This document shows positions 1-8,150 of a DNA stretch of 64,000 nt, piece by piece. The position numbers and the translations under genes were made by a program. The notes under the pieces were generated by a model. The model was not told where the DNA came from and made no database searches. It saw nothing but the letters and a program-made list of their open reading frames with translations. The stretch spans positions 113,769 to 177,768 of the forward strand of contig NZ_LMUQ01000076.1 of the NCBI RefSeq assembly GCF_009765865.1, written 5' to 3'. Source of the DNA: Acidisoma sp. L85 (GTDB lineage: Bacteria > Pseudomonadota > Alphaproteobacteria > Acetobacterales > Acetobacteraceae). The stretch's first letter is position 1. Every line of letters begins with the position of its first letter.

Positions 1-1032
1 GTGCTGCACGCCTATGACGAGACTCTCTCGTCCAACACCTTCGTGCATTACGAGGATGTTCCAGACCCCAAGATCGAGAAACCCACCGATGTCATCGTGC
101 GCATCGGTGGTGCCGGAGTTTGCAGAACCGATCTGCATGTCGTCGAAGGCATCTGGCGCGGCAAGGTTGATGTCGTGCTGCCCTATATCATGGGTCATGA
201 GAATGCCGGCTGGGTCGAGGAGGTCGGTTCCGCGGTCGATACCTTCAAGCCTGGAGATGCGGTGATCTGTCATCCGCTGGTCACCAGCGGCCATTGCCTC
301 GCCTGCCGCCGTGGCGACGACATGCATGCGACCGACAGCTCCTTTCCCGGCATCAACGCCAATGGCGGCTATGCGGAGTACCTCCTCACCGGTGAGCGCT
401 CGCTGATCAAGCTACCAAAGGCGCTCGCGCCGAAGGATGTCGCGCCCTATACGGATGCTGGCCTCACCGCCTATCGCGCCGCCAAGAAGGCCTCACGTCA
501 CCTGCTGCCGGGGCAATATGTCGTGGTGATCGGTGCTGGCGGGCTCGGCCATATTGGCATCCAGGTCCTGGCCGCACTTTGCGCTGCCGAAATCATCGCG
601 GTCGATCGTTCCGATACCGGCCTGGCGCTTGCGAAGGAATGCGGCGCGCATCATCAGATCCGCGCCGATGGAGACGAGGTCGATGGTGTCATGGCGCTGA
701 CCGGCGGGCGCGGCGCCGAGGCCGTGATCGATTTCGTGGGTGAGGGCGAGGCAGTTGCCAAGGGTCTCGCCATGACCGCCAATGGCGGTTTCTACTACAT
801 CGTCGGCTATGGCGGCCGGATCGAGATGCCTACGCTCGACATGATCACTTCCGAAAAGACCATCGTCGGCAATCTCGTTGGCACCTACCCGGAACTTGTC
901 GAGCTAATGGCACTGGCCGATCGCGGGCTGGTGCATCTCGCAACGCGCGAATATCGGCTCAGCGACGCCAATCAGGCACTGCACGATCTGCATAACGGCC
1001 GCATCAAGGGCCGCGCGGTGCTGATACCCTGA
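1..1032 (+). CDS. Zinc-type alcohol dehydrogenase (2-propanol dehydrogenase candidate)
   Basis: Medium-chain zinc alcohol dehydrogenase of 343 residues. Visible are the catalytic-zinc region (C41 in GVCRTDLH, H66-E67 in GHENAG, a candidate fourth ligand D152) and the Rossmann motif GAGGLG (178-183). The structural-zinc lobe is atypical: C99 and C102 remain, but the other two expected cysteines are missing (sequence SGHCLACRRGDDMHA). Next to a propane monooxygenase the likely job is oxidation of 2-propanol to acetone; that is inferred from context. The frame opens with GTG on the first base of the window, so the true start may lie upstream. Its TGA overlaps the ATG of the WD40 gene. Confidence 0.85.
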   Translation: MLHAYDETLSSNTFVHYEDVPDPKIEKPTDVIVRIGGAGVCRTDLHVVEGIWRGKVDVVLPYIMGHENAGWVEEVGSAVDTFKPGDAVICHPLVTSGHCLACRRGDDMHATDSSFPGINANGGYAEYLLTGERSLIKLPKALAPKDVAPYTDAGLTAYRAAKKASRHLLPGQYVVVIGAGGLGHIGIQVLAALCAAEIIAVDRSDTGLALAKECGAHHQIRADGDEVDGVMALTGGRGAEAVIDFVGEGEAVAKGLAMTANGGFYYIVGYGGRIEMPTLDMITSEKTIVGNLVGTYPELVELMALADRGLVHLATREYRLSDANQALHDLHNGRIKGRAVLIP

Positions 1033-2108
1033 TGCGTCCGCAGCCCTTGCTTGATGTGCTGGGCGGCGGCTGGTCGCTTGGGGTCGCCGTGGTGGCGGCC
1101 GATTGGGATGCCGACGTCGCCGGCTTCGCCTTGCGGGACGGTTCGGTCGTGCTGGCACGGGCGGAATGGGAAGGCGGTCCGGTTCTGGCGGCGCGTCCGG
1201 CTGGTGGGCTCGAATTGCGACCTGGCGAGCCACCGCCGCCTTTGGCGCGTGAGGCGGCCCGGCCGGATGGCTGCCTGACGCTGCGCGCTTCCCAAGGCCA
1301 CGGTTTCCTTTGCGGCGGCGGCAGCGGGATCGTGGCGCAAGTCGGCACCGACTTGAACCAAACCACCGCCGAGACTCCGCCTGCCAAGGCGGAGCATTTC
1401 GCAATTGCCGCGGGCGAGCATCATGCGACGGCGCTCGGCCGCCGCGTCGAGATTTCCGATGCTCCCAGCTTTGATGTGCCGGCCCCTGTGGTCGCCCTGC
1501 TCTTCGATCCGGCCGGAAAGCGGCTTGCCGTGGCCGATGAAGCCGGGGTGACGCTGTGGTCGACTGAGGACAGCTGCCGGCTCGAAACCCTTGCCAGCCC
1601 CTGCGCCTTGGCCTGGGCACCCGATGGTAGTCAGTTGGCCTGCGGGCTGGAAAGCGGCGCCGTACGGTTGTGGCGTTTCGGTACAGGCAGCCCGGCCGGC
1701 GTGACGCTCGAAGGTGGCGATGCGGCGGTACGGTCGCTGAGTTTTTCGCCCGATGGCCGCCGTCTCGCGGCGTCAGGCGGCGCACGGGTGCTGTGCTGGG
1801 ACCTCGATGCGCCCGCCGCGCCCTCGACCCCTTGCGGCATCACCGCGCGGGTGCCGATCGCTGTGGTCGCCTGGCATCCAAACCGCGCCATGATCGCCGC
1901 CGGCACCGGCAATGGCGCGGTCATGCTGACGGAACCCGCCGGTCATGACGCGCTGCATGTGCGTGGCGAGGGTGGGGGCGCCGTCAGTGTTCTCGCCTGG
2001 TCGGCCGATGGCGCTCGCCTCGCCATCGGCACTGATGGCGGCGACCTCGGCGTGCTGCCGCTACCCGATGCGTTGTTCCGGCCAAGGACTCAGGAGATGC
2101 CGCGATGA
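1032..2108 (+). CDS. WD40-repeat protein in the propane-oxidation locus
   Basis: 358-residue protein with several WD40-like blades: repeated patterns such as ALAWAPDGSQLACGLESGAV, SLSFSPDGRRLAASGG and VLAWSADGARLAIGTDGG. The likely fold is a beta-propeller scaffold; no signal peptide or membrane segment is visible, so it is probably cytoplasmic. The start codon shares a base with the stop of the alcohol dehydrogenase and the stop overlaps the next small gene, so all three are probably translationally coupled. No enzymatic motif is visible. A role as an assembly or docking platform for the dehydrogenase or monooxygenase is a guess from position only. Confidence 0.8.
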   Translation: MRPQPLLDVLGGGWSLGVAVVAADWDADVAGFALRDGSVVLARAEWEGGPVLAARPAGGLELRPGEPPPPLAREAARPDGCLTLRASQGHGFLCGGGSGIVAQVGTDLNQTTAETPPAKAEHFAIAAGEHHATALGRRVEISDAPSFDVPAPVVALLFDPAGKRLAVADEAGVTLWSTEDSCRLETLASPCALAWAPDGSQLACGLESGAVRLWRFGTGSPAGVTLEGGDAAVRSLSFSPDGRRLAASGGARVLCWDLDAPAAPSTPCGITARVPIAVVAWHPNRAMIAAGTGNGAVMLTEPAGHDALHVRGEGGGAVSVLAWSADGARLAIGTDGGDLGVLPLPDALFRPRTQEMPR

Positions 2109-2275
2109 CGGAAGAGGAAACTTCCAAGGACGCGTTCTTCAAGCGGCTCGGCGTTCTCGCCCAGGAGATGATCGATGCCCATGGCAAGGATTTCACCATG
2201 GGCACGCTGGTTCTCGCGGCCCGCTTCATCGCCGATGGAAAGCCCATCGGCCGGCCCGAAAGCAAGAAGGAGTGA
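2105..2275 (+). CDS. Small 56-residue protein coupled to the WD40 gene
   Basis: Short ORF starting MTEEETSKDAFFKRLG and ending in a lysine-rich tail (ESKKE). Its ATG overlaps the TGA of the WD40 gene in an ATGA junction, which is strong evidence that it is translated. Mixed acidic/basic composition, probably helical; I do not recognise a family. It is the last gene before the sigma-54 promoter region, so it belongs to the upstream dehydrogenase-WD40 transcription unit rather than to prmA. Confidence 0.65.
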   Translation: MTEEETSKDAFFKRLGVLAQEMIDAHGKDFTMGTLVLAARFIADGKPIGRPESKKE

Positions 2276-2317
2276 TTGTGGTGTTCGAGACCTGTGGCGC
2301 AGCCTACCGAAGTAACC

Positions 2318-2346
2318 GTCTCATTATGGGACAGTGTTTAGGACAC
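2318..2346. promoter_or_regulatory. Candidate upstream activating site for the sigma-54 activator
   Basis: Two adjacent imperfect dyads about 110 bp upstream of the sigma-54 promoter: GTCTCATTATGGGAC (2318-2332, one mismatch between half-sites) and GTGTTTAGGACAC (2334-2346). Enhancer sites of AcoR/MimR-type activators are inverted repeats at this sort of distance. Assignment to the activator at 12864-14915 is inference. Confidence 0.45.
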
Positions 2347-2440
2347 TTCGTCGCGAAATAGGACATGCTGCAACGCAGTAATCGCAAAGTTACGTGAACT
2401 AAATGACGCCTTCCCTCTATGGACAGAATGAATTTGGACT

Positions 2441-2456
2441 TGGCACAGCTCTTGCT
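2441..2456 (+). promoter_or_regulatory. Sigma-54 (-24/-12) promoter of the prm operon
   Basis: TGGCACAGCTCTTGCT matches the RpoN consensus TGGCAC-N5-TTGCW, with the GG and GC dinucleotides exactly 12 bp apart. It lies about 100 bp before the prmA start and predicts a transcript start near 2467. A sigma-54 promoter fits the enhancer-binding activator encoded at the other end of the locus. Confidence 0.85.
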
Positions 2457-2556
2457 ACTAAAACAAGGCCTAGGCTAGCGGCCTCGAATTGTTGCGCTGC
2501 ACAAGACCGCCGGCCGTGAGCCGCAAGAAACCGCGTTGATCGAAGGAGGATCCGAA

Positions 2557-4227
2557 ATGCCTGATGGGATTTCATTAACCAAGATCACAGCCCAGAAAGG
2601 AATCAGCATCGGCGAAGCCGCCAAGCGGGTCGCCGATCTGGGTTGGACGCCGAGTTACGTTCAGGAAGCGATGACCTTCCCGACCGACTACAAGATCAAG
2701 AAGGCGCCGCGAGACCCGATGAAACAGGTCCTGCGCTCCTACTTCCCGATGCAGGAAGAGAAGGACAACCGCGTCTACGGCGCGCTCGATGCCGCTCTCC
2801 GCGGTGACATGTTCCGCAATGTCGAGCCCCGCTGGGTCGAATGGATGAAGCTGTTCCTGGCGATCATCCCCTTCCCCGAGATTTCCGCCGCCCGTTCGAT
2901 GGCGATGGTCGCGCGCCTCGCCCCGGGTGAGGAACTCCGCACTGGGTTCACGATGCAGATGGTCGACGAGTTCCGTCACTCGACGATTCAGATGAATCTG
3001 AAGAAGTGGTATATGGAAAACTATATCGACCCAGCCGGGTTCGATATCACGGAAGCCGCGTTCGGCCGCTGCTACGCGACCACTATCGGCCGCCAATTCG
3101 CCGAGGGCTTCGTCACCGGTGACGCTATCACCTCGGCCAATATCTACCTGACGGTCGTCGCCGAAACCGCCTTCACGAACACGCTGTTCGTGGCCATGCC
3201 GTCCGAAGCTGCCCGCAACGGCGATTATGCGCTGCCGACCGTCTTCCTTTCGGTGCAATCCGATGAAAGCCGCCATATCGGCAACGGCCATTCGATGCTG
3301 ATGTCGCTCATCAACGACCCCGACAATCATCAGCTCATTGAGCGCGACCTGCGTTATGCCTTCTGGCAGAATCATGCGATCGTCGATGCCGCGATCGGCG
3401 TGCTGATCGAATATGCCACGACGGATCGCGACAAGAACAAGGAAAGCTATGCCGAGCTATGGCATCGCTGGATCTACGAGGATTACTACCGGACCTATAT
3501 GCTGCCGCTCGAGAAATACGGCATCAAGATCCATCATGATGACGTGAGCGCAGCCTGGGACCGCATGGTCAAGAAGAACTACGTCCACAAGACCGCGCAA
3601 TTCTTCTCGGTTGGCTGGCCGCTGAACTTCTGGCGCATCGAGGCCCAGACGGATAAGGACTTCGAGTGGTTCGAGCATAAATATCCCGGCTGGTATGCCG
3701 AGTTTGGCGATTACTGGAAGTGGTACGCCAAGCTCAGCAAGCCCGGCGAGACCATCATGACCTTCAACACCGAGACGGGCTATATCTATCCGCATCGCTG
3801 CTGGAGCTGCATGGTGCCTTGCCTCATCCGCGAGGAAATCGTCTGCGACGAGGTCGACGGCAAGATCTACACCTACTGTTCGGAACTCTGTCATTGGACC
3901 CACAAGACTGCCTTCTCGGCGGAATATGAGGGCCGCTCCACCCCCGCGATGGGCCGTTTCAGCGGCCGGCGCGAATGGGAGGATTGCTACCACGGCTGGG
4001 ATCTCGCCGATGCCATCACCGATCTCGGCTTCGTGCGCGACGACGGCAAGACCTTGGTGCCGCAGCCGCATCTGCGCTTCGACGACAAGGAGATGTGGAC
4101 GCTCGACCACGTGCGCGGCCATACGCTCGGCAGTCCGCTCCGGACCATCCGCGCGATGACGCCCGAGGCGCGGGAAACCCACCTCGCCGAATATCGCAAG
4201 GGCTTCAAGATCAACCCGCTCAACTAG
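2557..4227 (+). CDS. prmA: Propane 2-monooxygenase hydroxylase large subunit
   Basis: 556-residue soluble diiron monooxygenase alpha subunit of the propane/phenol (prmA/mimA) group. The two iron-binding sets are visible: E109, then E138 and H141 in DEFRH; E203, then E237 and H240 in DESRH. The C-terminal third has a cysteine cluster (RCWSCMVPC, then CSELCH), as seen in this family. It hydroxylates propane, mainly at C2, using electrons from PrmB. Start chosen at 2557 because GAAGGAGG sits 7 nt upstream; the frame extends slightly further upstream without such support. First gene behind the sigma-54 promoter. Confidence 0.95.
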   Translation: MPDGISLTKITAQKGISIGEAAKRVADLGWTPSYVQEAMTFPTDYKIKKAPRDPMKQVLRSYFPMQEEKDNRVYGALDAALRGDMFRNVEPRWVEWMKLFLAIIPFPEISAARSMAMVARLAPGEELRTGFTMQMVDEFRHSTIQMNLKKWYMENYIDPAGFDITEAAFGRCYATTIGRQFAEGFVTGDAITSANIYLTVVAETAFTNTLFVAMPSEAARNGDYALPTVFLSVQSDESRHIGNGHSMLMSLINDPDNHQLIERDLRYAFWQNHAIVDAAIGVLIEYATTDRDKNKESYAELWHRWIYEDYYRTYMLPLEKYGIKIHHDDVSAAWDRMVKKNYVHKTAQFFSVGWPLNFWRIEAQTDKDFEWFEHKYPGWYAEFGDYWKWYAKLSKPGETIMTFNTETGYIYPHRCWSCMVPCLIREEIVCDEVDGKIYTYCSELCHWTHKTAFSAEYEGRSTPAMGRFSGRREWEDCYHGWDLADAITDLGFVRDDGKTLVPQPHLRFDDKEMWTLDHVRGHTLGSPLRTIRAMTPEARETHLAEYRKGFKINPLN

Positions 4228-4242
4228 CCTCGCCAAGCGTCG

Positions 4243-4268
4243 CGGGGTCCGGCAGGTGCCGGACCCCG
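4243..4268. terminator. Hairpin between prmA and prmB
   Basis: Perfect 12-bp arms (CGGGGTCCGGCA and its complement, 4243-4254 and 4257-4268) around a 2-nt loop, 15 nt after the prmA stop. There is no U-tract, so it is more likely an mRNA stabiliser or processing element setting subunit ratios than a true terminator. Confidence 0.6.
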
Positions 4269-4308
4269 TAACGACTCTACAAATACCGCATCCCGATTAG
4301 GGGCCGCC

Positions 4309-5376
4309 ATGAGTGACGCCGCTGTCCATACCGTCCGCTTCGAACCCATGGGGATCGAGATGGATGTCCAAGAAGGGGAAACGGTGCTCGACGCCGCCTT
4401 TCGCCAGGGCATCTCCGTCATGCATGGCTGCAAGGAAGGCCAATGCGCCAGCTGCAAATCCAAGCTGGTCGAGGGCGATATCGAGCTGCTAAAATACTCG
4501 ACCTTCGCGCTGCCGGAATCTGAGCGCGACACTGATCATATCCTGCTCTGCCGCACCCTCGCTTTCAGCGACATCACGGTCGAGCTGCTCAATTACGACG
4601 AGGATCTGCTCAGCCGCTCGATCGCGGTGAAGGAGCTTCCGGCGCATCTCGTCTCGATCATTTCGCTCACCCGCGATATCCGGATGCTGACGCTCGAGCT
4701 TTCCTCGCCCATGCGTTTCTGGGCCGGCCAATATGTCGATATCACCATCCCCGGCAGCGGCATCACCCGCGCCTTTTCGATGGCGAATGCGCCGGCCGAT
4801 CACGCCGCCGGCGGCGGCACCACGATGCAGTTCATCATCAAGATGTATCCCAACGGCGCCTTCTCCTCGAGGCTCGACCCGCAGGCCGATATCGGGTTGA
4901 AGTCCGGCGATGAGCTGATGGTCAAAGGTCCTTACGGTACCTGTTTCCATCGCGAGGGACGGCCGGGACCGCTGGTGCTGGTCGGCGGCGGCTCCGGCAT
5001 GTCGCCGCTGTGGTCGATCCTGCAGGATCATGTGCAGCGCGGCTCGCATCGCCCGGTGCGGTTCTTCTACGGTGCCCGCACCAAGGCCGATCTCTTCCAT
5101 ATCGAGGAATTCGCGGCGTTCGGCGCGCAGCTTCCCGATTTCCGTTTCATCCCGGCTTTGTCCCATGCCGAGCCCGGCGATGACTGGACCGGCGAGACCG
5201 GCTTCGTCCATGACGTCGTCGCCCGCGTGCTGCGCGAGGAAGGGCTGGAGGGCGAGATCGACGCCTATTCCTGCGGCCCGCCGCCGATGATCGATGCCGT
5301 GCTGCCGGTACTGCAGATGGCCGGGGTCGAACCCGAGCACATCTATTTCGACAAGTTCACCACGGCGATTAGATAA
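4309..5376 (+). CDS. prmB: Propane monooxygenase reductase
   Basis: 355-residue NADH-dependent reductase. An N-terminal plant-type [2Fe-2S] ferredoxin domain has ligands C41, C46, C49 and C81; then come an FAD-binding domain (TRAFSMANAP) and an NAD-binding domain (LVLVGGGSGMSPL, and CGPPPMI near the C-terminus). It passes electrons from NADH to the diiron hydroxylase. It sits 81 bp after prmA, across a 12-bp hairpin, and is followed at once by a 100-bp palindrome. The ATG at 4309 is preceded by a GGGGCC stretch. Confidence 0.95.
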   Translation: MSDAAVHTVRFEPMGIEMDVQEGETVLDAAFRQGISVMHGCKEGQCASCKSKLVEGDIELLKYSTFALPESERDTDHILLCRTLAFSDITVELLNYDEDLLSRSIAVKELPAHLVSIISLTRDIRMLTLELSSPMRFWAGQYVDITIPGSGITRAFSMANAPADHAAGGGTTMQFIIKMYPNGAFSSRLDPQADIGLKSGDELMVKGPYGTCFHREGRPGPLVLVGGGSGMSPLWSILQDHVQRGSHRPVRFFYGARTKADLFHIEEFAAFGAQLPDFRFIPALSHAEPGDDWTGETGFVHDVVARVLREEGLEGEIDAYSCGPPPMIDAVLPVLQMAGVEPEHIYFDKFTTAIR

Positions 5377-5476
5377 TGTTTGCAGTCGGCACCAGCCCTC
5401 ACCCCCACCCGGCCACCCACCACAGTATGCTGATGGGTGGCCGGGTGGGGGTGAGGGCTGGTGCCGACTGCAAACA
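5377..5476. repeat. Long intra-operonic palindrome, copy 1 (prmB-prmC)
   Basis: Perfect 43-bp arms (5377-5419 and 5434-5476) around a 14-nt loop, CCACAGTATGCTGA. It begins on the base after the prmB stop. The inner arm core CCACCCGGCCACCCA and the loop recur in four other places in the window; the outer arm (GTTTGCAGTCGGCACC) is peculiar to this copy yet perfectly mirrored. Likely effect: a very stable mRNA 3' end or attenuator between prmB and prmC. Confidence 0.95.
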
Positions 5477-5503
5477 AAAACAAACCCCTAGGGAGACACA
5501 GTC

Positions 5504-6589
5504 ATGAGTGCAGTGCAACAGCCGACCGTTCCCGTGAAGTCCGGCGCCGCGGGTTCCGCGAAATTCGCGGGTTCCGACAGCCGAAAATACAACTACTTCG
5601 ATCCCAAGGGCCGCCGTGCGACGCATTATGAAGACATGACCGTCGATGTGCAGCCCGATCCCAAGCGGTACCTGTTGCAGGACTGGATCATCTCCTTCGC
5701 CGACGGCACGCCGACCTATTCCGAGAATTGGACCGAAGCGAAAAGCAGCGACTGGCACAAATACCGCAGCGTCGACCAGGAATGGGAGCGCACGCATTAC
5801 CAGCGCCAGTCCACCATCTGCGGCATGATCCAGAATGTGGTCGAGAATGGCCGCCGCTCAGGCGCGCCGAAGCGTTTCGACCCGGCCTGGGTGAAGATCC
5901 TGCAGGATCATCTCGGCGCCTATAAGCATGCGGAATTCGGCCTCGGCACCTCGACCATGCAGGCGCAGCGCTACGGCTATACGCAGATGATCAACAACGC
6001 GATCCTGACGAATTCCTCCTACAAGATTCGCTTCGCCCAGGATCTCACGCTCTATCTCAGCGAAATCGGCCTGGATATCGGCGGTTTCGACGAAAATGCG
6101 GGCAAGGCGCATTGGCTCCAGGATCCGATCTGGCAGGGCACGCGGCGGGCGATCGAGACGATCGGCGGTGCGACCGACTTCCTCGAACAGTATTTCGCGG
6201 TGAATTTCGTCTTCGAGCCGCTGGTCGGCGAGCTCTTCCGCAGCGGCTTCGTGATGCAGGCGGCGGCGTCGCAGAACGACTTCATCACCCCATCGGTCGT
6301 CTCGGCCGCCGAAGGTGATTACGAGCGCAACCTCGCCAATGCCGTCGAACTCTTCCGCATGCTCGTGCTGGATGAAGCGCATGGCAATCACAACCGCATG
6401 CTGTTCAAGAGCTGGGTCGAGAAGCATGGCAGCCTGGCGCTCGAGGCCGCGCATAACCTGCAGCCGATCTGGTCGCAGCCGCGGGTGAAGGTCGCGCATT
6501 TCACCGAGGCCCTGGAACTGGCCAAGAACCGGGTCCGCGCCATCGCCGCCGAGACCGACATAGACGTACGCCACGTTCTCGAGGCCTAA
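5504..6589 (+). CDS. prmC: Propane monooxygenase hydroxylase small subunit
   Basis: 361-residue beta subunit of the soluble diiron hydroxylase, in the expected third position of a prmABCD operon. It is related in fold to the large subunit but lacks a full set of diiron ligands, which is normal for beta subunits. Its N-terminus (to about residue 40) looks flexible and Ala/Gly/Ser-rich. It pairs with PrmA in the hydroxylase. A GGGAG ribosome-binding site lies about 10 nt before the ATG at 5504, just beyond the palindrome. Confidence 0.93.
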   Translation: MSAVQQPTVPVKSGAAGSAKFAGSDSRKYNYFDPKGRRATHYEDMTVDVQPDPKRYLLQDWIISFADGTPTYSENWTEAKSSDWHKYRSVDQEWERTHYQRQSTICGMIQNVVENGRRSGAPKRFDPAWVKILQDHLGAYKHAEFGLGTSTMQAQRYGYTQMINNAILTNSSYKIRFAQDLTLYLSEIGLDIGGFDENAGKAHWLQDPIWQGTRRAIETIGGATDFLEQYFAVNFVFEPLVGELFRSGFVMQAAASQNDFITPSVVSAAEGDYERNLANAVELFRMLVLDEAHGNHNRMLFKSWVEKHGSLALEAAHNLQPIWSQPRVKVAHFTEALELAKNRVRAIAAETDIDVRHVLEA

Positions 6590-6627
6590 TCCCGCCACGC
6601 CCGCCCATAGAAGCAGGAGCCATACAG

Positions 6628-6978
6628 ATGTCGCATTCCGACAACATCTTTAAGTCCATGAAGGACATGCGTTTCGAGGACACGGTCTCCGTCCAGTGCG
6701 GAGTGACGATGAATGACAGCGTGGAAGCCCGCGTCATCGCCGAGGTCATGAGCGAGAAGCCCGGCGTCACGGTCACCTATATGCCGGCGATGATCCGCAT
6801 CGACGGCGAGGGCCGGATGGAATTCAAGATGGACGAGATCAGCGAGCGGCTCGGCCGCGAGATGACCCCGCCGACCTTCGAAATCTCCACCTCGACCCAT
6901 TACGGCCGCATGGTGATGGTCGACGACAATACCGTCGTTCTGTTTGGCGATATGAACGACATGATGGAATATATCTAA
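6628..6978 (+). CDS. prmD: Propane monooxygenase coupling (regulatory) protein
   Basis: 116-residue cofactor-free effector of the MmoB/DmpM family. Such proteins bind the hydroxylase and tune oxygen activation and coupling to NADH. The central segment KPGVTVTYMPAMIRIDGEG resembles the conserved core of the family. An AGCAGGAGC ribosome-binding site precedes the ATG. It is 38 bp after prmC with no hairpin between them, and is followed by palindrome copy 2. Confidence 0.92.
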   Translation: MSHSDNIFKSMKDMRFEDTVSVQCGVTMNDSVEARVIAEVMSEKPGVTVTYMPAMIRIDGEGRMEFKMDEISERLGREMTPPTFEISTSTHYGRMVMVDDNTVVLFGDMNDMMEYI

Positions 6979-6985
6979 GTCGGTG

Positions 6986-7075
6986 AAAGTCGACACCGGC
7001 CCGCACCCCCACCCGGCCACCCACGACAGTATGCTGATGGGCGGCCGGGTGGGGGTGCGGGCCGGTGTCGACTTT
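6986..7075. repeat. Long intra-operonic palindrome, copy 2 (prmD-amidohydrolase)
   Basis: Arms of 38 bp (6986-7023 and 7038-7075) with a single mismatch and a 14-nt loop, CGACAGTATGCTGA. The outer arm AAAGTCGACACCGGCCCG differs from copy 1 but is mirrored exactly on the other side. It starts 8 nt after the prmD stop. Confidence 0.95.
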
Positions 7076-7130
7076 GTCTCCGGATCAAGAAAACGCCACG
7101 CCAAGCCGAGCATTACGGGAGACAAGAAAA

Positions 7131-8150
7131 ATGTACACCACGAAAGACGGCGAAGAGATCTTCATCATTGACGGTCATGTCCATCTCTGGGACGCGAGCC
7201 CCGCCAATCAGCGCAATGTGCATGGCGCCGAGTTCATCAACTGCTTCTTTGGCTACCACACCGCGCTAAGCCCCAAAGAGGAAGTCTGGCCGCGAGAGAA
7301 GTTCGAGAAATACGGCGCGGAGACGATGTATGAGGACCTGTTCGTCAAAGGCTATGACGACATGGCGATCTTCCAGCCGACCTACCTCAAGGAATTCTAC
7401 ACCAACGGCTTCAATACGCTGGAGCAGAATGCCAGCCTCGGCACGCGCTATCCGGAGCGCTTCATCATCAACGGCGCCTTCGATCCGCGGGACGGCGAAG
7501 CCGGTCTCGAGCAGCTCGAGGCGGATTGCGAGAAATACAAGCTCAAGGGCGTGAAGCTCTATACCGCCGAATGGAAAGGCGACAGCAAGGGCTACAAGCT
7601 CTCGGATGATCACGCCAAGCGCTATCTCGAACGCGCCGAGAAGCTCGGTATCAAGAACATCCATGTCCATAAGGGCCCGACCATCCTGCCGCTCAACCGC
7701 GATGCCTTCGATGTCGCGGATATCGATGATGCCGCCACGAGCTTCCCGAATCTCAACTTCATCGTCGAGCATTGCGGCCTGCCGCGCCTCGATGATTTCT
7801 GCTGGATCGCGGTGCAGGAGCCCAATGTCTATGGCGGTCTCGCCGTCGCCCTGCCCTTCATCCACAGCCGTCCGGGCTATTTCGCCCATATCATTTCCGA
7901 ACTGCTGTTCTGGCTCGGCGAGGACCGGCTGCTCTTCGGCAGCGATTACGGCATCTGGACGCCGAAATGGCTGGTCGATGCCTTCATGGCCTTCGAATTA
8001 CCGGATGATGTGCGGAAGGAAACCAAGGTCGAGCTGACCCTCACCGCCAAGAAGAAAATCCTCGGGCTCAATGCCGCGCGGATCTACAACATCGACATCG
8101 AGGCCAAGAAGGCCGCGCTGCGCTCCAGCCAGCGCGTCGCCGCTGAGTGA
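7131..8150 (+). CDS. Amidohydrolase-2 family protein of the prm operon
   Basis: 339-residue metal-dependent TIM-barrel hydrolase. It opens with the metal motif DGHVHLWD (HxH), has HVHKG and FIVEHCGLPR further on, and a late LLFGSDYGIW with the catalytic aspartate. Members of this family (decarboxylases and hydrolases like ACMS decarboxylase) often accompany propane monooxygenase operons, but their substrate there is not settled. Start at 7131 follows GGGAG with 9-nt spacing; the frame upstream runs back into the palindrome and is not used. Its stop overlaps the next gene (GTGA). Confidence 0.85.
   Translation: MYTTKDGEEIFIIDGHVHLWDASPANQRNVHGAEFINCFFGYHTALSPKEEVWPREKFEKYGAETMYEDLFVKGYDDMAIFQPTYLKEFYTNGFNTLEQNASLGTRYPERFIINGAFDPRDGEAGLEQLEADCEKYKLKGVKLYTAEWKGDSKGYKLSDDHAKRYLERAEKLGIKNIHVHKGPTILPLNRDAFDVADIDDAATSFPNLNFIVEHCGLPRLDDFCWIAVQEPNVYGGLAVALPFIHSRPGYFAHIISELLFWLGEDRLLFGSDYGIWTPKWLVDAFMAFELPDDVRKETKVELTLTAKKKILGLNAARIYNIDIEAKKAALRSSQRVAAE

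Noticed and set aside
2557..4227. Toluene or phenol hydroxylase instead of propane monooxygenase
   Set aside because: Gene order large subunit-reductase-small subunit-coupling protein, followed by a GroEL-like gene and with an alcohol dehydrogenase nearby, is that of prm/mim operons; aromatic hydroxylases have another order and extra subunits.
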